Origin: a bacterium
Lineage (GTDB): Bacteria > Patescibacteriota > Patescibacteriia > JACPHY01
DNA: 55,736 nucleotides
Direction of reading: 5' to 3'
Assembly: GCA_030646955.1 (NCBI GenBank)
Contig: JAUSKM010000041.1
Span: forward strand, 1 to 55,736
A program made the translations under genes and the position numbers. The stretch's first letter is position 1, and every line of letters starts with the position of its first letter. Of this stretch, positions 1 to 9,267 are shown in pieces. The notes under the pieces are model-generated. The model was not told the origin of the DNA. It saw only the letters and a list, made by a program, of their open reading frames with translations, and did not search any database.

Positions 1-1890
1 GGAAATGATCGTTTTCTTTTTGAAATGGCAACGGGAACAGGAAAAACACTTATTTCCGCCGCAATTATCAAACTATTTTTAAGAACGGGAAACGCAAAAA
101 GAATTTTGTTTTTGGTTGATCGTTTGGAATTGGAAGATCAAGCACATAAAAACTTTGTCCGATATTTGAGCAACGACTTTTCCTCTGTTATTTATAAGCA
201 AAATCGTGATGACTGGAAAAAGGCGGAAGTGATCATTACAACCGTTCAAAGTCTTTCATCACAAGACAAATACAAAAAACTATTTTCACCAACTGATTTT
301 GATTTAGTTATTGCCGATGAATCACACCGAGCAATCGGCGGAAATTCGCGCGCAGTTTTTGAATATTTTATCGGCTATAAATTGGGCTTAACCGCAACAC
401 CGAAAGACTATTTGAAAAATGTTGATCCGCAAAAATTATCACAAAAAGACCCGCGAGCTTGGGAAAGACGGCAATTGCTTGATACCTATACGACTTTTGG
501 TTGCAAAAACGGCGAGCCGACTTTTCGCTTTAGTTTGCTTGACGGCGTGCGAGAAGGATTTTTGATCAATCCTATTGTTTCGGACGCACGAACCGACATC
601 ACCACTGAATTACTTTCAGAAAAAGGCTATGCTGTTATGGTTGAGGACGAAGAAGGCGGAGAAAGCGAAGAAACATTTTTCCAAAAAGATTTTGAAAAGA
701 AATTCTTTTCCGAAAAAACAAATCGTGTTTTTTGCCAGACATTTATTGAAAATGCTTTCAAAGACCCGATAAGCGGTGAAATCGGCAAAAGCATTATATT
801 TTGCGTTAGCCAAAAACACGCTTCCAAAATTACTCAAACACTCAACCAAATGGCGAGCCAGCTTTGGCCCGACAAATACAATTCTGACTTTGCCGTGCAA
901 ATAACCTCAAACATTGCCGATAGCCAACAATTCCCGATAAATTTTGCAAATAACAATTTAAGCGGACACACAAAGTTTTTAGAGAACTACAAATCAAGCA
1001 AAACGAGAGTTTGCGTAACTGTCGGAATGATGACAACGGGCTATGATTGCCAAGATATTTTGAATCTTGCGCTAATGCGCCCCGTCTTTTCGCCAACTGA
1101 TTTTATTCAGATCAAAGGACGAGGCACAAGAAAATTTACTTTTGAATATACCGATGAATATGGCGAAAAGCACAAAGCAACAAAAGATCATTTCAAGTTT
1201 TTCGATTTCTTCGCTAACTGTGAATACTTTGAAGAAAAATTTGATTATGACGAGGTTTTGCTGTTGCCTATCAAGCAAAAAGGAACAGGCGGAGAAGGTC
1301 CTATCGGCGTTGATATTGATGAAATAGAAGTTTTCAATCCCGACAAAGTAAAATCCCTTACCGAAACACCTGTTGGAATTGAGGGAATGAAAGTTGATAG
1401 AAAGCTTTTTGAAAAAGCCCGCGAGGAATTGCAAAAAGATCCCGAAGTAAAGTCTGCCGTTGAAAGCGAGCAGTGGGATAAAGCGGTGCAAATAATGCGG
1501 GACAAATACGAAGATAAACCGCAATTATTCTTGAATCTCGAAAAAATCCGCAAGAGTGAAAATCTTGATCGCCGAATCTCTTGGCGTGAATTTTTGGAAC
1601 GAGCTTTCGGCTTGATTGATGTTTTCAAATCCAAAGACGAGAAGCTGGAAGAAGAATGCGAAAAGTTTATTTCAATCTACAAACCTGAAAGCAAATATGT
1701 TCCGCATATCAAAAATTATCTGAAAGCGTATGTTACGAGCGAATATTTTAGAAATGAAATAAACAATCAACGCTTTCCACGAGAATTTGCGGGCTTTACA
1801 ATGGCGGAATTTAAGCAGTTGAATGGATTTCGCGAGACTGTTCCGACATATGTCAAAGATTATGTTCCCGTTAATGTTTATATGAGGTAA
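1..1890 (+). CDS. hsdR: Type I restriction endonuclease R subunit (HsdR), 5' truncated by window start
   Basis: Open from base 1 (GNDRFLFEMATGTGKT); Walker A ATGTGKT, DEAH-like ADESHRAIGG, SF2 motif VI-like QIKGRGTRKF, followed directly by hsdM. Confidence 0.93.
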   Translation, partial: GNDRFLFEMATGTGKTLISAAIIKLFLRTGNAKRILFLVDRLELEDQAHKNFVRYLSNDFSSVIYKQNRDDWKKAEVIITTVQSLSSQDKYKKLFSPTDFDLVIADESHRAIGGNSRAVFEYFIGYKLGLTATPKDYLKNVDPQKLSQKDPRAWERRQLLDTYTTFGCKNGEPTFRFSLLDGVREGFLINPIVSDARTDITTELLSEKGYAVMVEDEEGGESEETFFQKDFEKKFFSEKTNRVFCQTFIENAFKDPISGEIGKSIIFCVSQKHASKITQTLNQMASQLWPDKYNSDFAVQITSNIADSQQFPINFANNNLSGHTKFLENYKSSKTRVCVTVGMMTTGYDCQDILNLALMRPVFSPTDFIQIKGRGTRKFTFEYTDEYGEKHKATKDHFKFFDFFANCEYFEEKFDYDEVLLLPIKQKGTGGEGPIGVDIDEIEVFNPDKVKSLTETPVGIEGMKVDRKLFEKAREELQKDPEVKSAVESEQWDKAVQIMRDKYEDKPQLFLNLEKIRKSENLDRRISWREFLERAFGLIDVFKSKDEKLEEECEKFISIYKPESKYVPHIKNYLKAYVTSEYFRNEINNQRFPREFAGFTMAEFKQLNGFRETVPTYVKDYVPVNVYMR

Positions 1891-1901
1891 CCAAAAATAT
1901 T

Positions 1902-3878
1902 ATGCTTGATCAAACTACAAAACGAAAACTAGACTCCGCCCGTCAAATTCTTGTCGGTAAAGTTCCTGATCCAAAAGCACAAGTTGAGCAAATCACAACT
2001 GCTCTTATCTATAAGTTTATGGATGATATGGATAAGGAAAACGAAGAGGTTGGATTAAAAACTCAATTTTTCGTTGATGATTGGAAAAAGTTTTCGTGGA
2101 CGAAAATTCTGGATAGCAAACTTTCAGGACAAGACCGTCTCGATCTCTATGTTCAGGCAATTACAAATATGCCTAAAAATCCGCATATTCCTCAATTGTT
2201 CAGAGATATTTTCAAAGGAGCATTTTTACCATACAACGACGCGCGAACACTTTCGCTTTTTTTGAAAGAGATCAACGAATTTAATTACGAACACAGCGAA
2301 AATTTAGGAAATGCTTTTGAATATCTGCTTTCAATTCTTGGAAGTCAAGGCGACGCGGGGCAATTCCGTACGCCACGTCATATTATTGATTTTATAGTTG
2401 ATGTCGTTGATCCAAAGAAAAACGAAACAATCCTTGACCCCGCTTGTGGAACTGCTGGATTCTTGATTTCTGCTTATAAACATATTTTGAAGCAGAACAA
2501 AGAAAAAGCACTTACGCCAGACGAGAAATTGAAGTTGATGAATAATCTTGCGGGTTATGATATTTCACCCGATATGGTGAAATTAGCACTTGTGAATATG
2601 TATTTGCACGGATTTCCAGAGCCAAAAATCCATGAGTACGATTCGCTTACAAGTGAAAAGCGTTGGGATGAAAATTTTGATGTGATTCTCGCCAATCCTC
2701 CATTTATGACACCAAAAGGTGGAATTGTTCCACATAAGAAATTTAGTATTCAAGCAAAAAAAGCAGAAATTCTCTTTGTCGATTACATTCTGGAACATCT
2801 AAATATAAACGGAAAAGCTGGAATTATTGTTCCTGATGGAATTATTGCTAATTCACCAAATGCCTATAAAAAATTAAGACAAAAATTAGTTGAGCATAAT
2901 TTTTTGTACGCACTTGTATCAGTACCTGCGGGTATATTTCTTCCTTATTCTGATGTTAAAACTACTATATTATTTATAGATAGAGATGTTGCAAAAAAAA
3001 CAAAACAAATTTTGTTTGTGCAGGTAAAAAATGAAGGCTTTGATCTGGGCTCAACTAGACGCTCGATTACAGAAAATGATTTGCCATTTGCAGTTAAAAC
3101 AATCAATTCCTTCAAAAATTCTGTTCTGTCTGGTAAGACATTTTCTGTGTCTAATGAAGATTTTGACAAGGCGAATGTAGAAGTAAAAAGTGAAATATTA
3201 GCAAGTCCGTCAGTTAGTTTGTCTGGGAAAAGATATAAAAAGGAAGTATTTATAAAATCAAAATATAAATCAGTAAAACTCGGCACTCTTACGAGTGAAT
3301 TTAAGCAAAAAGTTAAAGATTCTATTGTCCCTGTGTGGTCAGTTTCAAATTCACAAGGTTTTGTTGTTTCTTCAGAATATTTTGGAAAACAGGTTGCTTC
3401 AGAGGATACTAAGAATTATAAAAAAGTATTGGAAAATTATTTTGCATATAATCCTGCAAGAGTAAATGTTGGGTCAGTAGCTTTGAATGAAAATAATAGC
3501 GTTGGATGTGTATCTCCAATGTATGTTGTATTTAAAATTCAAGATGTGAATGTTATACGACCAAAATATTTACTGATGTTATTAAAAAGTAAATTAGGAA
3601 TTAAGCAGATTTTAAAATATTCAGACGGTGCTGTTAGAAAGATTCTAAGCTATCAAAATCTGTCTTTGATTGATATTCCTCTGCCTAGTATCAAAGAGCA
3701 AGATAAAATTTTGGAACATTTCTCGGCTATCAATGACCTAAGAGCAAAAATAATAGCTGAGGAAATTGAGATAAAAAAAGATGTTGAAACTTGTTGGGGA
3801 ATAAAAGAATCGGAGGTCATTATTGAAGCAGATGAAATTTCTACTGATACCGATGACAATGATTCCGACGAAGCTTAA
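1902..3878 (+). CDS. hsdM: Type I N6-adenine methyltransferase HsdM with C-terminal HsdS-like target recognition region (M-S fusion)
   Basis: SAM motif DPACGTAGFL, catalytic NPPF, HsdM N-terminal helical region; residues ~450-630 resemble a half HsdS (TRD then SIKEQDKILEHFSAI-type helix). Confidence 0.9.
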   Translation: MLDQTTKRKLDSARQILVGKVPDPKAQVEQITTALIYKFMDDMDKENEEVGLKTQFFVDDWKKFSWTKILDSKLSGQDRLDLYVQAITNMPKNPHIPQLFRDIFKGAFLPYNDARTLSLFLKEINEFNYEHSENLGNAFEYLLSILGSQGDAGQFRTPRHIIDFIVDVVDPKKNETILDPACGTAGFLISAYKHILKQNKEKALTPDEKLKLMNNLAGYDISPDMVKLALVNMYLHGFPEPKIHEYDSLTSEKRWDENFDVILANPPFMTPKGGIVPHKKFSIQAKKAEILFVDYILEHLNINGKAGIIVPDGIIANSPNAYKKLRQKLVEHNFLYALVSVPAGIFLPYSDVKTTILFIDRDVAKKTKQILFVQVKNEGFDLGSTRRSITENDLPFAVKTINSFKNSVLSGKTFSVSNEDFDKANVEVKSEILASPSVSLSGKRYKKEVFIKSKYKSVKLGTLTSEFKQKVKDSIVPVWSVSNSQGFVVSSEYFGKQVASEDTKNYKKVLENYFAYNPARVNVGSVALNENNSVGCVSPMYVVFKIQDVNVIRPKYLLMLLKSKLGIKQILKYSDGAVRKILSYQNLSLIDIPLPSIKEQDKILEHFSAINDLRAKIIAEEIEIKKDVETCWGIKESEVIIEADEISTDTDDNDSDEA

Positions 3879-3889
3879 TCTGATTAAAT

Positions 3890-5887
3890 ATGATTAGCAA
3901 AATCTCAAAACTTAAGGACTTCGGAATATTTCATAACAGATTTTTTCTTCTGATATTTTTTGGACTACTCTTTATTCTTTTAAATTGGTGGTTTGTAGGT
4001 GAACTTTTCCCAAGCCCTGATATAAAAAATCTTTGGTTTTATTCTGGGATTTTTATGGTTCTTTTTTCGCTACTTTTTATTGAGCCATATTATACATCTC
4101 CTAAAAATGTCATTACGAATGCAATACCACTACTTCTTGTTTTCCTCTCAATAAAAAGTAGTTTTGAAAATGTCTTTCCATGGTGGTTTGCAATAACTGT
4201 TTTATTGATACTGTTAATATCATCAATAGTTGCAGTCGCCTTAGAAGATAAAAATAAAAGCCCTGACCACAAAAAGAACAAGATTGCAGAATGGTTGAAA
4301 AATTTTGTTGTTCTATTTGGGCAAGGCAAGGTCTTGTATTCCGCAGTATTTCTTTATTTTCTTTTTACATACTATTCAACGCAAAATTCCTACACTTTAA
4401 TTTTACTCGTCATTTGGTTTTTTATTTTAGCGATAGACCCAAAAAAGATTAAAAGTACTTTTATCACAAACAATAAGGAACTAGACGAAAACGCACTTGG
4501 TGAAATTTTTGGAGTGCAATCAAGAAAAATGTTCTTGGTAAAACTTTTTGATGATAGAAAAGGAATAAATAAATTTGATATTATAAAGTTTAGATATTCA
4601 ATGCAAGATTCAACCGATTTTTTAATGTCGGGGATTGTTTTTGATACATATTTACTCAATCAGGAAAAATGGGCAAAGGTTTTGCAGTTAGGTAAAATTG
4701 TAAGAGACAGTTCTGGTTCTGAGAAAAACATTGTCTACAAAGCATCTGATAAAGAAGAAATTTCTACTTTGGAAAAAGAATTGAACACAAATAATTTTGT
4801 TGGAATTGTAATTGAAGGATCAAACATAGGAAAAATTAAATTTGAATACTCTAAAAAGAAAGACGACTTACAAGAGGGCGACTTGGTAGAGTTAAAAACC
4901 AATGACAAGAGGTTGTTCTATCAAGTAATCAATGGAGTTACTGAAAAAGAAAGTTTGGAACATCGAAACGAAACTGGTTTTATAAAAGGTGAGGCAATCC
5001 AACTTGGCGAATGGAAAAATGACGATTTGTCTTTTCAAAAACATGGTTGGGTCCCGTCTATTAATACTCCAATTTTCAAAGCAGACACATCAGATATAGA
5101 GGTGAAAAGTTTTGAATATCCTGAATACAAGCTCGGAATAATCCCAAATACCACATTACCCTCAGTTATTAACCTAGATCATGCCGTTAGCCACCATATG
5201 GCACTTTTGGGTGTAACTGGATCGGGTAAATCTTTTCTAGCCCGCGAAATTATAAAAGAATTAACAAAAGATACTAAAATTATCTGCGTTGATTTTACTG
5301 GCGAATGGAAAAGGGAATTAGAAAAGATTTCCCTTTCTGTAACAGTTTTAAACAAAGATAATATTGAGACTTTTCTAAATGGTACAGATAAAATTGGTAT
5401 CGTTGAATTACCGACAATGAGCAATACAGTTGAGGTTATAAGTGCTACCGAGAAACTTTTTGAAGCAATATTTAATTTTGCGAAAAAGAAATATGATGAG
5501 CAAACCCCTACAAAAATATCACTTGTATTAGAAGAAGCTCATACGATAGTTCCAGAAATATCCTTTTTAGGAGTGAATAATTTCGATAGTAAAGCTATCG
5601 TGAACAAAATGGGACAGATAGCTTTACAGGGTAGAAAATATGGAATTGGTTTACTTGTTATTGCACAGAGAACGGCAAATGTTTCAAAAACAGTTTTAAC
5701 TCAGTGTAATACAGTAATCTGCTTCCAAGCATTTGATGAAACAAGTTTTAATTTCCTAGGTAATTATGTTGGTAAAGACCTTGTGTTGACATTGCCAAAT
5801 TTAAAACAATACAACGCAATAGTTACAGGTAAAGCAGTAAAATCAAACACTCCGATGATTATTGATTTAACAAGACGACCCGAATAA
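3890..5887 (+). CDS. HerA/DUF87-family ATPase with N-terminal transmembrane region
   Basis: Walker A GVTGSGKSFL, Walker B LVLEEAH, HerA-type IAQRTANVSKTVLTQCNTVI; several hydrophobic helices in the first ~180 aa. Confidence 0.85.
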   Translation: MISKISKLKDFGIFHNRFFLLIFFGLLFILLNWWFVGELFPSPDIKNLWFYSGIFMVLFSLLFIEPYYTSPKNVITNAIPLLLVFLSIKSSFENVFPWWFAITVLLILLISSIVAVALEDKNKSPDHKKNKIAEWLKNFVVLFGQGKVLYSAVFLYFLFTYYSTQNSYTLILLVIWFFILAIDPKKIKSTFITNNKELDENALGEIFGVQSRKMFLVKLFDDRKGINKFDIIKFRYSMQDSTDFLMSGIVFDTYLLNQEKWAKVLQLGKIVRDSSGSEKNIVYKASDKEEISTLEKELNTNNFVGIVIEGSNIGKIKFEYSKKKDDLQEGDLVELKTNDKRLFYQVINGVTEKESLEHRNETGFIKGEAIQLGEWKNDDLSFQKHGWVPSINTPIFKADTSDIEVKSFEYPEYKLGIIPNTTLPSVINLDHAVSHHMALLGVTGSGKSFLAREIIKELTKDTKIICVDFTGEWKRELEKISLSVTVLNKDNIETFLNGTDKIGIVELPTMSNTVEVISATEKLFEAIFNFAKKKYDEQTPTKISLVLEEAHTIVPEISFLGVNNFDSKAIVNKMGQIALQGRKYGIGLLVIAQRTANVSKTVLTQCNTVICFQAFDETSFNFLGNYVGKDLVLTLPNLKQYNAIVTGKAVKSNTPMIIDLTRRPE

Positions 5888-5930
5888 ATTTGAAATTTTG
5901 AATAAGAATTTGGTTTCCTAAGGGAGGCAT

Positions 5931-5962
5931 CCCCGCCGTCTCCTCTTTTCCCTACGGCGGGG
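5931..5962. terminator. Stem-loop at island boundary (ccccgccgt...acggcgggg)
   Basis: 9-bp GC-rich perfect stem 45 bp after the HerA stop codon. Confidence 0.5.
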
Positions 5963-6050
5963 ATATTGCGCGCGAACGGGAGGGTGGGTCAAGCGCATTT
6001 GCATTTGAGCCTCGGACATTTCCGCTAGGGCGTCCATGACTAAAGGGAGG

Positions 6051-6071
6051 AAATGGGGTCAAGTCCCATTT
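6051..6071. repeat. REP-A palindrome aaatggggtcaagtcccattt (left of RAYT)
   Basis: Direct read; reverse complement matches 6781-6801. Confidence 0.9.
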
Positions 6072-6106
6072 CCACCCCACCCCCGACCACGCTATAGTGG
6101 ACTCCT

Positions 6107-6793
6107 ATGCCACGCCAGCCGAGAATTGATGCACCGGGTGTGTTGTTCCATGTGATCAACAGGGGGAACGGCCGCCAAGCGGTGTTTCGGACGAAGGGGG
6201 ATCGGGTGGAGTATCTTGAACTGATTGAACGGTTCAAAGAGCGGCATCCGGTGCTTTTGTACCATTACGTTCTGATGTCCAATCACGTGCACTTCCTGCT
6301 CGAAGCAGAAACCCCGGGTGCGATCGCGGGGTTCATGCACGATGTAACCCTGGCGCATACTGTTCGCACCAATCACCGGAGAAAATCCGTTGGTCACGTC
6401 TGGCAGGGGAGATACAAGGCCATTCCCATAGAAACCGACGAGCATTTCCTGCAGTGCGGACGATACATCGAGCTCAACCCCGTCCGCGCGAAGATGGTCC
6501 AGCATCCCAAGGAGTACCCATGGAGCAGTTACGATGTCTACGCGGCGGGCAGTGCGCGCACCATCGTGGATATCCATCCGTTGTATGAGGACCTGGGAGC
6601 ACGTCCCGCAACAAGGCAGCGGCACTATCGCGATGTGATGGAAATGGAGTTGTTAGCAACACAGCAAAACAAGGCGCTGCGTTTTTCTGAAAAACAAGCA
6701 TACGGCACGCCCGCGTTTTTCGATCGCTTGGAGAGCAAGTACGACTTCAAGATGCTTCGTGAGCGCGTGGGGAGACCGAGAAATGGGACTTGA
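6107..6793 (+). CDS. REP-associated tyrosine transposase (Y1_Tnp, IS200/IS605-like, RAYT)
   Basis: MPRQPRIDAPGVLFHVINRGN start, MSNHVHFLL (HUH-like), GHVWQGRYKA, YIELNPVRAKMV; hallmark RAYT motifs. Confidence 0.95.
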   Translation: MPRQPRIDAPGVLFHVINRGNGRQAVFRTKGDRVEYLELIERFKERHPVLLYHYVLMSNHVHFLLEAETPGAIAGFMHDVTLAHTVRTNHRRKSVGHVWQGRYKAIPIETDEHFLQCGRYIELNPVRAKMVQHPKEYPWSSYDVYAAGSARTIVDIHPLYEDLGARPATRQRHYRDVMEMELLATQQNKALRFSEKQAYGTPAFFDRLESKYDFKMLRERVGRPRNGT

Positions 6794-6801
6794 CCCCATT
6801 T
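6781..6801. repeat. REP-A aaatgggacttgaccccattt (right of RAYT, contains RAYT stop codon)
   Basis: Direct read; codons aat ggg act tga encode the last residues N-G-T-stop of RAYT. Confidence 0.9.
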
Positions 6802-6974
6802 GCGCATTTGCTTGACCCCATTTGCGCATTTGCGAACACACAAAGAAAGTTTGAACATCAGTCAAAAACGACCGCCAATTTGTATTTTTTACGAAGACGA
6901 ATTTTATTTGATTGTGTTCAAATTGAAAAGTGAATAGCTGTGGCGTGAATGCCGGAGTGTACGAACGATAATAT

Positions 6975-7739
6975 ATGAAAATTTTTTTCCTGCGAGTGGT
7001 GATAGGAATTGGACTATTGATCCTTATATTATTTTTCGGGGTCTTCTTTTCTATCGCGTCCGCGAGAAAAGATCCACCACCGCTACTTGCCGCCAATGTG
7101 ACAGAGCTTGATAAAATACAAAGAATTTCAAAATACAGAAGCTGTGCCGGGCATGTGACCGTCCCGCAAGACAATCGAGAAACGCGGAGAAACATGAAAC
7201 ATTATTTTTGGGTTAAACCGGAATATAACAAGCCAAAAACCGTTGAAATTTATGCTCCATATGATGGATATGTCGCGGATATGCGCTCTGACGCGGCAGA
7301 AAATCTGGAGGGAGAAATTTGGATCTCTCAAAAAAAGATATTCTTTCTCGTGCCTCCGGTTGGTGTCTGGGCTTTTAGCGTTCAGCATATAGACATACGC
7401 CCTGATTTGAAATTGGGAGATGCAGTGAAAGCCGGAGAACTCATAGGCTGGCTCGCGACCTCCAAAGCGAGGGGAGACTCATTCGATATTGTCTACGCGA
7501 GAAGCCGCATTCCTACCAAGAGAATTGATAACTGGACTGATCCGTTTGCTGATCTTGATTCTATTTTCAATCACATGAGCGATGGGGCTTTTGCTGAATA
7601 CGAAAAACTGGGAATTTCTTCCAGAGACGCATTCATCACGAGCAAACAAGAAAGAGACCGGAATCTTTGCGAATATAGCGGAGAAGGACCATACTTTACA
7701 GATCAAGAAAATCCGGAGAATTGGGTGATGTTTCCATAA
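6975..7739 (+). CDS. Secreted/membrane-anchored protein, possible duplicated-hybrid-motif (M23-like, non-catalytic) domain
   Basis: N-terminal TM helix; APYDGYVADMR...HIDIRPDLKLGDAVKAGELIGWL pattern. Confidence 0.6.
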   Translation: MKIFFLRVVIGIGLLILILFFGVFFSIASARKDPPPLLAANVTELDKIQRISKYRSCAGHVTVPQDNRETRRNMKHYFWVKPEYNKPKTVEIYAPYDGYVADMRSDAAENLEGEIWISQKKIFFLVPPVGVWAFSVQHIDIRPDLKLGDAVKAGELIGWLATSKARGDSFDIVYARSRIPTKRIDNWTDPFADLDSIFNHMSDGAFAEYEKLGISSRDAFITSKQERDRNLCEYSGEGPYFTDQENPENWVMFP

Positions 7740-7838
7740 AAACTTCCGCCGTATGACACAAAAAAACGAGCGGCGCTTGTTGTACGGATGCTCAAACGCC
7801 TTTTCCCAAAACCGATTATGACCTTGCGGTAGATAATC

Positions 7839-7932
7839 GTGTCAAGTCCACTTTCACCATCTCTGCTATACTGACCGTCTATGGGCAGAGCACCACGGGT
7901 GCAGGAGCCGGGCATCCTGTACCATGTCATCT
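7839..7932 (+). pseudogene. RAYT 5'-end remnant with upstream REP
   Basis: gtcaagtccactttcacc then atgggcagagcaccacgggtgcaggagccgggcatcctgtaccatgtcatc = MGRAPRVQEPGILYHVI, homologous to the RAYT N-terminus, then stop. Confidence 0.75.
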
Positions 7933-8265
7933 AGAAAACACGTCATGTCTGATCTCTTCTAAGTTGAAAAGTGATTATGCATATTTAGAATTGACAGGAC
8001 CGACATGTTTATGTTACTTTGAATATACAAACGAAGATCGACGTATCCAGAGTGCAGAGATGCAAAGGGAAATGGCCCGATGCTCTGCCCGCAACCTTTC
8101 GCGATAGCGAAGTTGGTGCGAATTCCATCCGCCGCTGGCGGAGAAGATACTATTCACTGGGTACGTCGCTCCATGGTGAGCGGCGGTTTTCGTTTTGTGC
8201 AAAGGTCGAACCATTCAGATCCGTGTAGAAACCGCATCAAGTTATAATCCGGTGACCTCATCATT

Positions 8266-8400
8266 ATGTTGGAGCACATTGTTCTTGTCGCGCTCGTGCT
8301 GTTTGTGTTGTATCGCGCGGAATACCATGGAGCGCATTCTAAGAGAATCCTCTTGGCCATGCGTGACATTCTTGCGCATGAAATACAATCGAGGAAATAA
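8266..8400 (+). CDS. Small membrane protein (44 aa)
   Basis: MLEHIVLVALVLFVLYRAEYHGAHSKRILLAMRDILAHEIQSRK; TATAAT upstream (~8243) and terminator downstream. Confidence 0.45.
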   Translation: MLEHIVLVALVLFVLYRAEYHGAHSKRILLAMRDILAHEIQSRK

Positions 8401-8448
8401 CCGGACTTGGTTCGGTTTTCCCGGTTTTCGGTTTTCTTGGAAATAGGA

Positions 8449-8478
8449 AGCCCTCACGATGGTGCGTGAGGGCTTTTG
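8449..8478 (+). terminator. Rho-independent terminator
   Basis: agccctcacgatggtgcgtgagggctttt. Confidence 0.8.
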
Positions 8479-8500
8479 GGTTGCGCCTTTTGCGTTTGAA

Positions 8501-8642
8501 CACAGCAAAACAAGGCGCTGCGTTTTTCAGAAAAACAAGCATACGGCACGCCCGCGTTTTTCGATCGCTTGGAGAGCAAGTACGACTTCAAGATGCTTCG
8601 TGAGCGCGTGGGGAGACCGAAAAATGGGACTTGACCCCATTT
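8501..8642 (+). pseudogene. RAYT-A 3'-end remnant plus REP-A
   Basis: Near-identical to 6660-6801 (acacagcaaaacaaggcgctgcgttttt...gggagaccgaaaaatgggacttgaccccattt). Confidence 0.9.
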
Positions 8643-8646
8643 ACGA

Positions 8647-8821
8647 ACAATTTGTGCGGGAGGAGATTGAGACGAGCACGCAGGGGAGTGCGGTGCGCTT
8701 CTCGGAGCCGTTGGTATACGGCGGGCCTGCGTTCTTGCAGGACATGAAGAACCGTTTCGATCTCACTCCCTTTCCACGGCCGTCGGGAAGGCCACGGCAA
8801 TAAGTGGACTTCACGCCATTT
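8647..8821 (+). pseudogene. RAYT-B 3'-end remnant plus REP-B
   Basis: GSAVRFSEPLVYGGPAFLQDMKNRFDLTPFPRPSGRPRQ* is homologous to but diverged from the RAYT-A C-terminus; stop overlaps aagtggacttcacgccattt. Confidence 0.8.
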
Positions 8822-8885
8822 TCACCATTATCAGAAATAATAGGGAGAGCTCTTAGTACTCTTTGCTCTTAACTGGTTTACCCAT

Positions 8886-9035
8886 ATGCTGTGGACTATT
8901 GCAACCGTCCTCGTAATCTTGTGGCTATTGGGGCTGGTGACTTCTTATACCTTGGGCGGGTTTGTTCATATTCTCTTGGTCGTAGCTGTTGTCGCGGTGC
9001 TGATCGAGCTCATTCGAGGCAAGAAAGTGCTCTAA
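8886..9035 (+). CDS. lmo0937-like small membrane protein, copy 1 (49 aa)
   Basis: MLWTIATVLVILWLLGLVTSYTLGGFVHILLVVAVVAVLIELIRGKKVL. Confidence 0.85.
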   Translation: MLWTIATVLVILWLLGLVTSYTLGGFVHILLVVAVVAVLIELIRGKKVL

Positions 9036-9047
9036 ACGCATATGGAG

Positions 9048-9068
9048 AAATGGGACTTGACCCCATTT
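9048..9068. repeat. REP-A copy between duplicated small genes
   Basis: aaatgggacttgaccccattt. Confidence 0.9.
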
Positions 9069-9111
9069 TCTGCATAGGGAAAGCACTTTGTACTCTTAAC
9101 TGGTTACTCAT

Positions 9112-9261
9112 ATGCTGTGGACTATTGCAACCATCCTCGTGATCTTGTGGTTATTGGGACTGGTGACTTCCTATACCTTGGGTGGGTTCGTTCATATTCT
9201 CTTGGTCGTAGCTATCGTCGCGGTGTTGATCAGACTCATTCGAGGTCAGAGAGTGGTCTAA
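9112..9261 (+). CDS. lmo0937-like small membrane protein, copy 2 (49 aa)
   Basis: MLWTIATILVILWLLGLVTSYTLGGFVHILLVVAIVAVLIRLIRGQRVV; tandem duplicate of 8886-9035. Confidence 0.85.
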   Translation: MLWTIATILVILWLLGLVTSYTLGGFVHILLVVAIVAVLIRLIRGQRVV

Positions 9262-9267
9262 ACGCAT

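Larger units (their letters stand above)
5985..6821 (+). mobile_element. RAYT transposase gene with flanking inverted REP sequences
   Basis: Outer inverted repeats (tgggtcaagcgcatttgcat / tgcgcatttgcttgacccca) and inner inverted REPs (6051-6071 / 6781-6801) flank the transposase. Confidence 0.7.

Noticed and set aside
5985-6000. Integration att site at the AT-rich island boundary
   Set aside because: No tRNA, integrase or direct repeat seen; the other boundary is outside the window.
8459-8803. 114-aa ORF as a real gene
   Set aside because: Chimera of noncoding sequence, an out-of-frame RAYT-A remnant and an in-frame RAYT-B 3' remnant.
8886-9261. Small ORFs 8891..9142 and 9117..9347 in the ORF track
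   Set aside because: Alternative frames over the lmo0937-like genes; the 8886 and 9112 frames give two conserved 49-aa membrane proteins.
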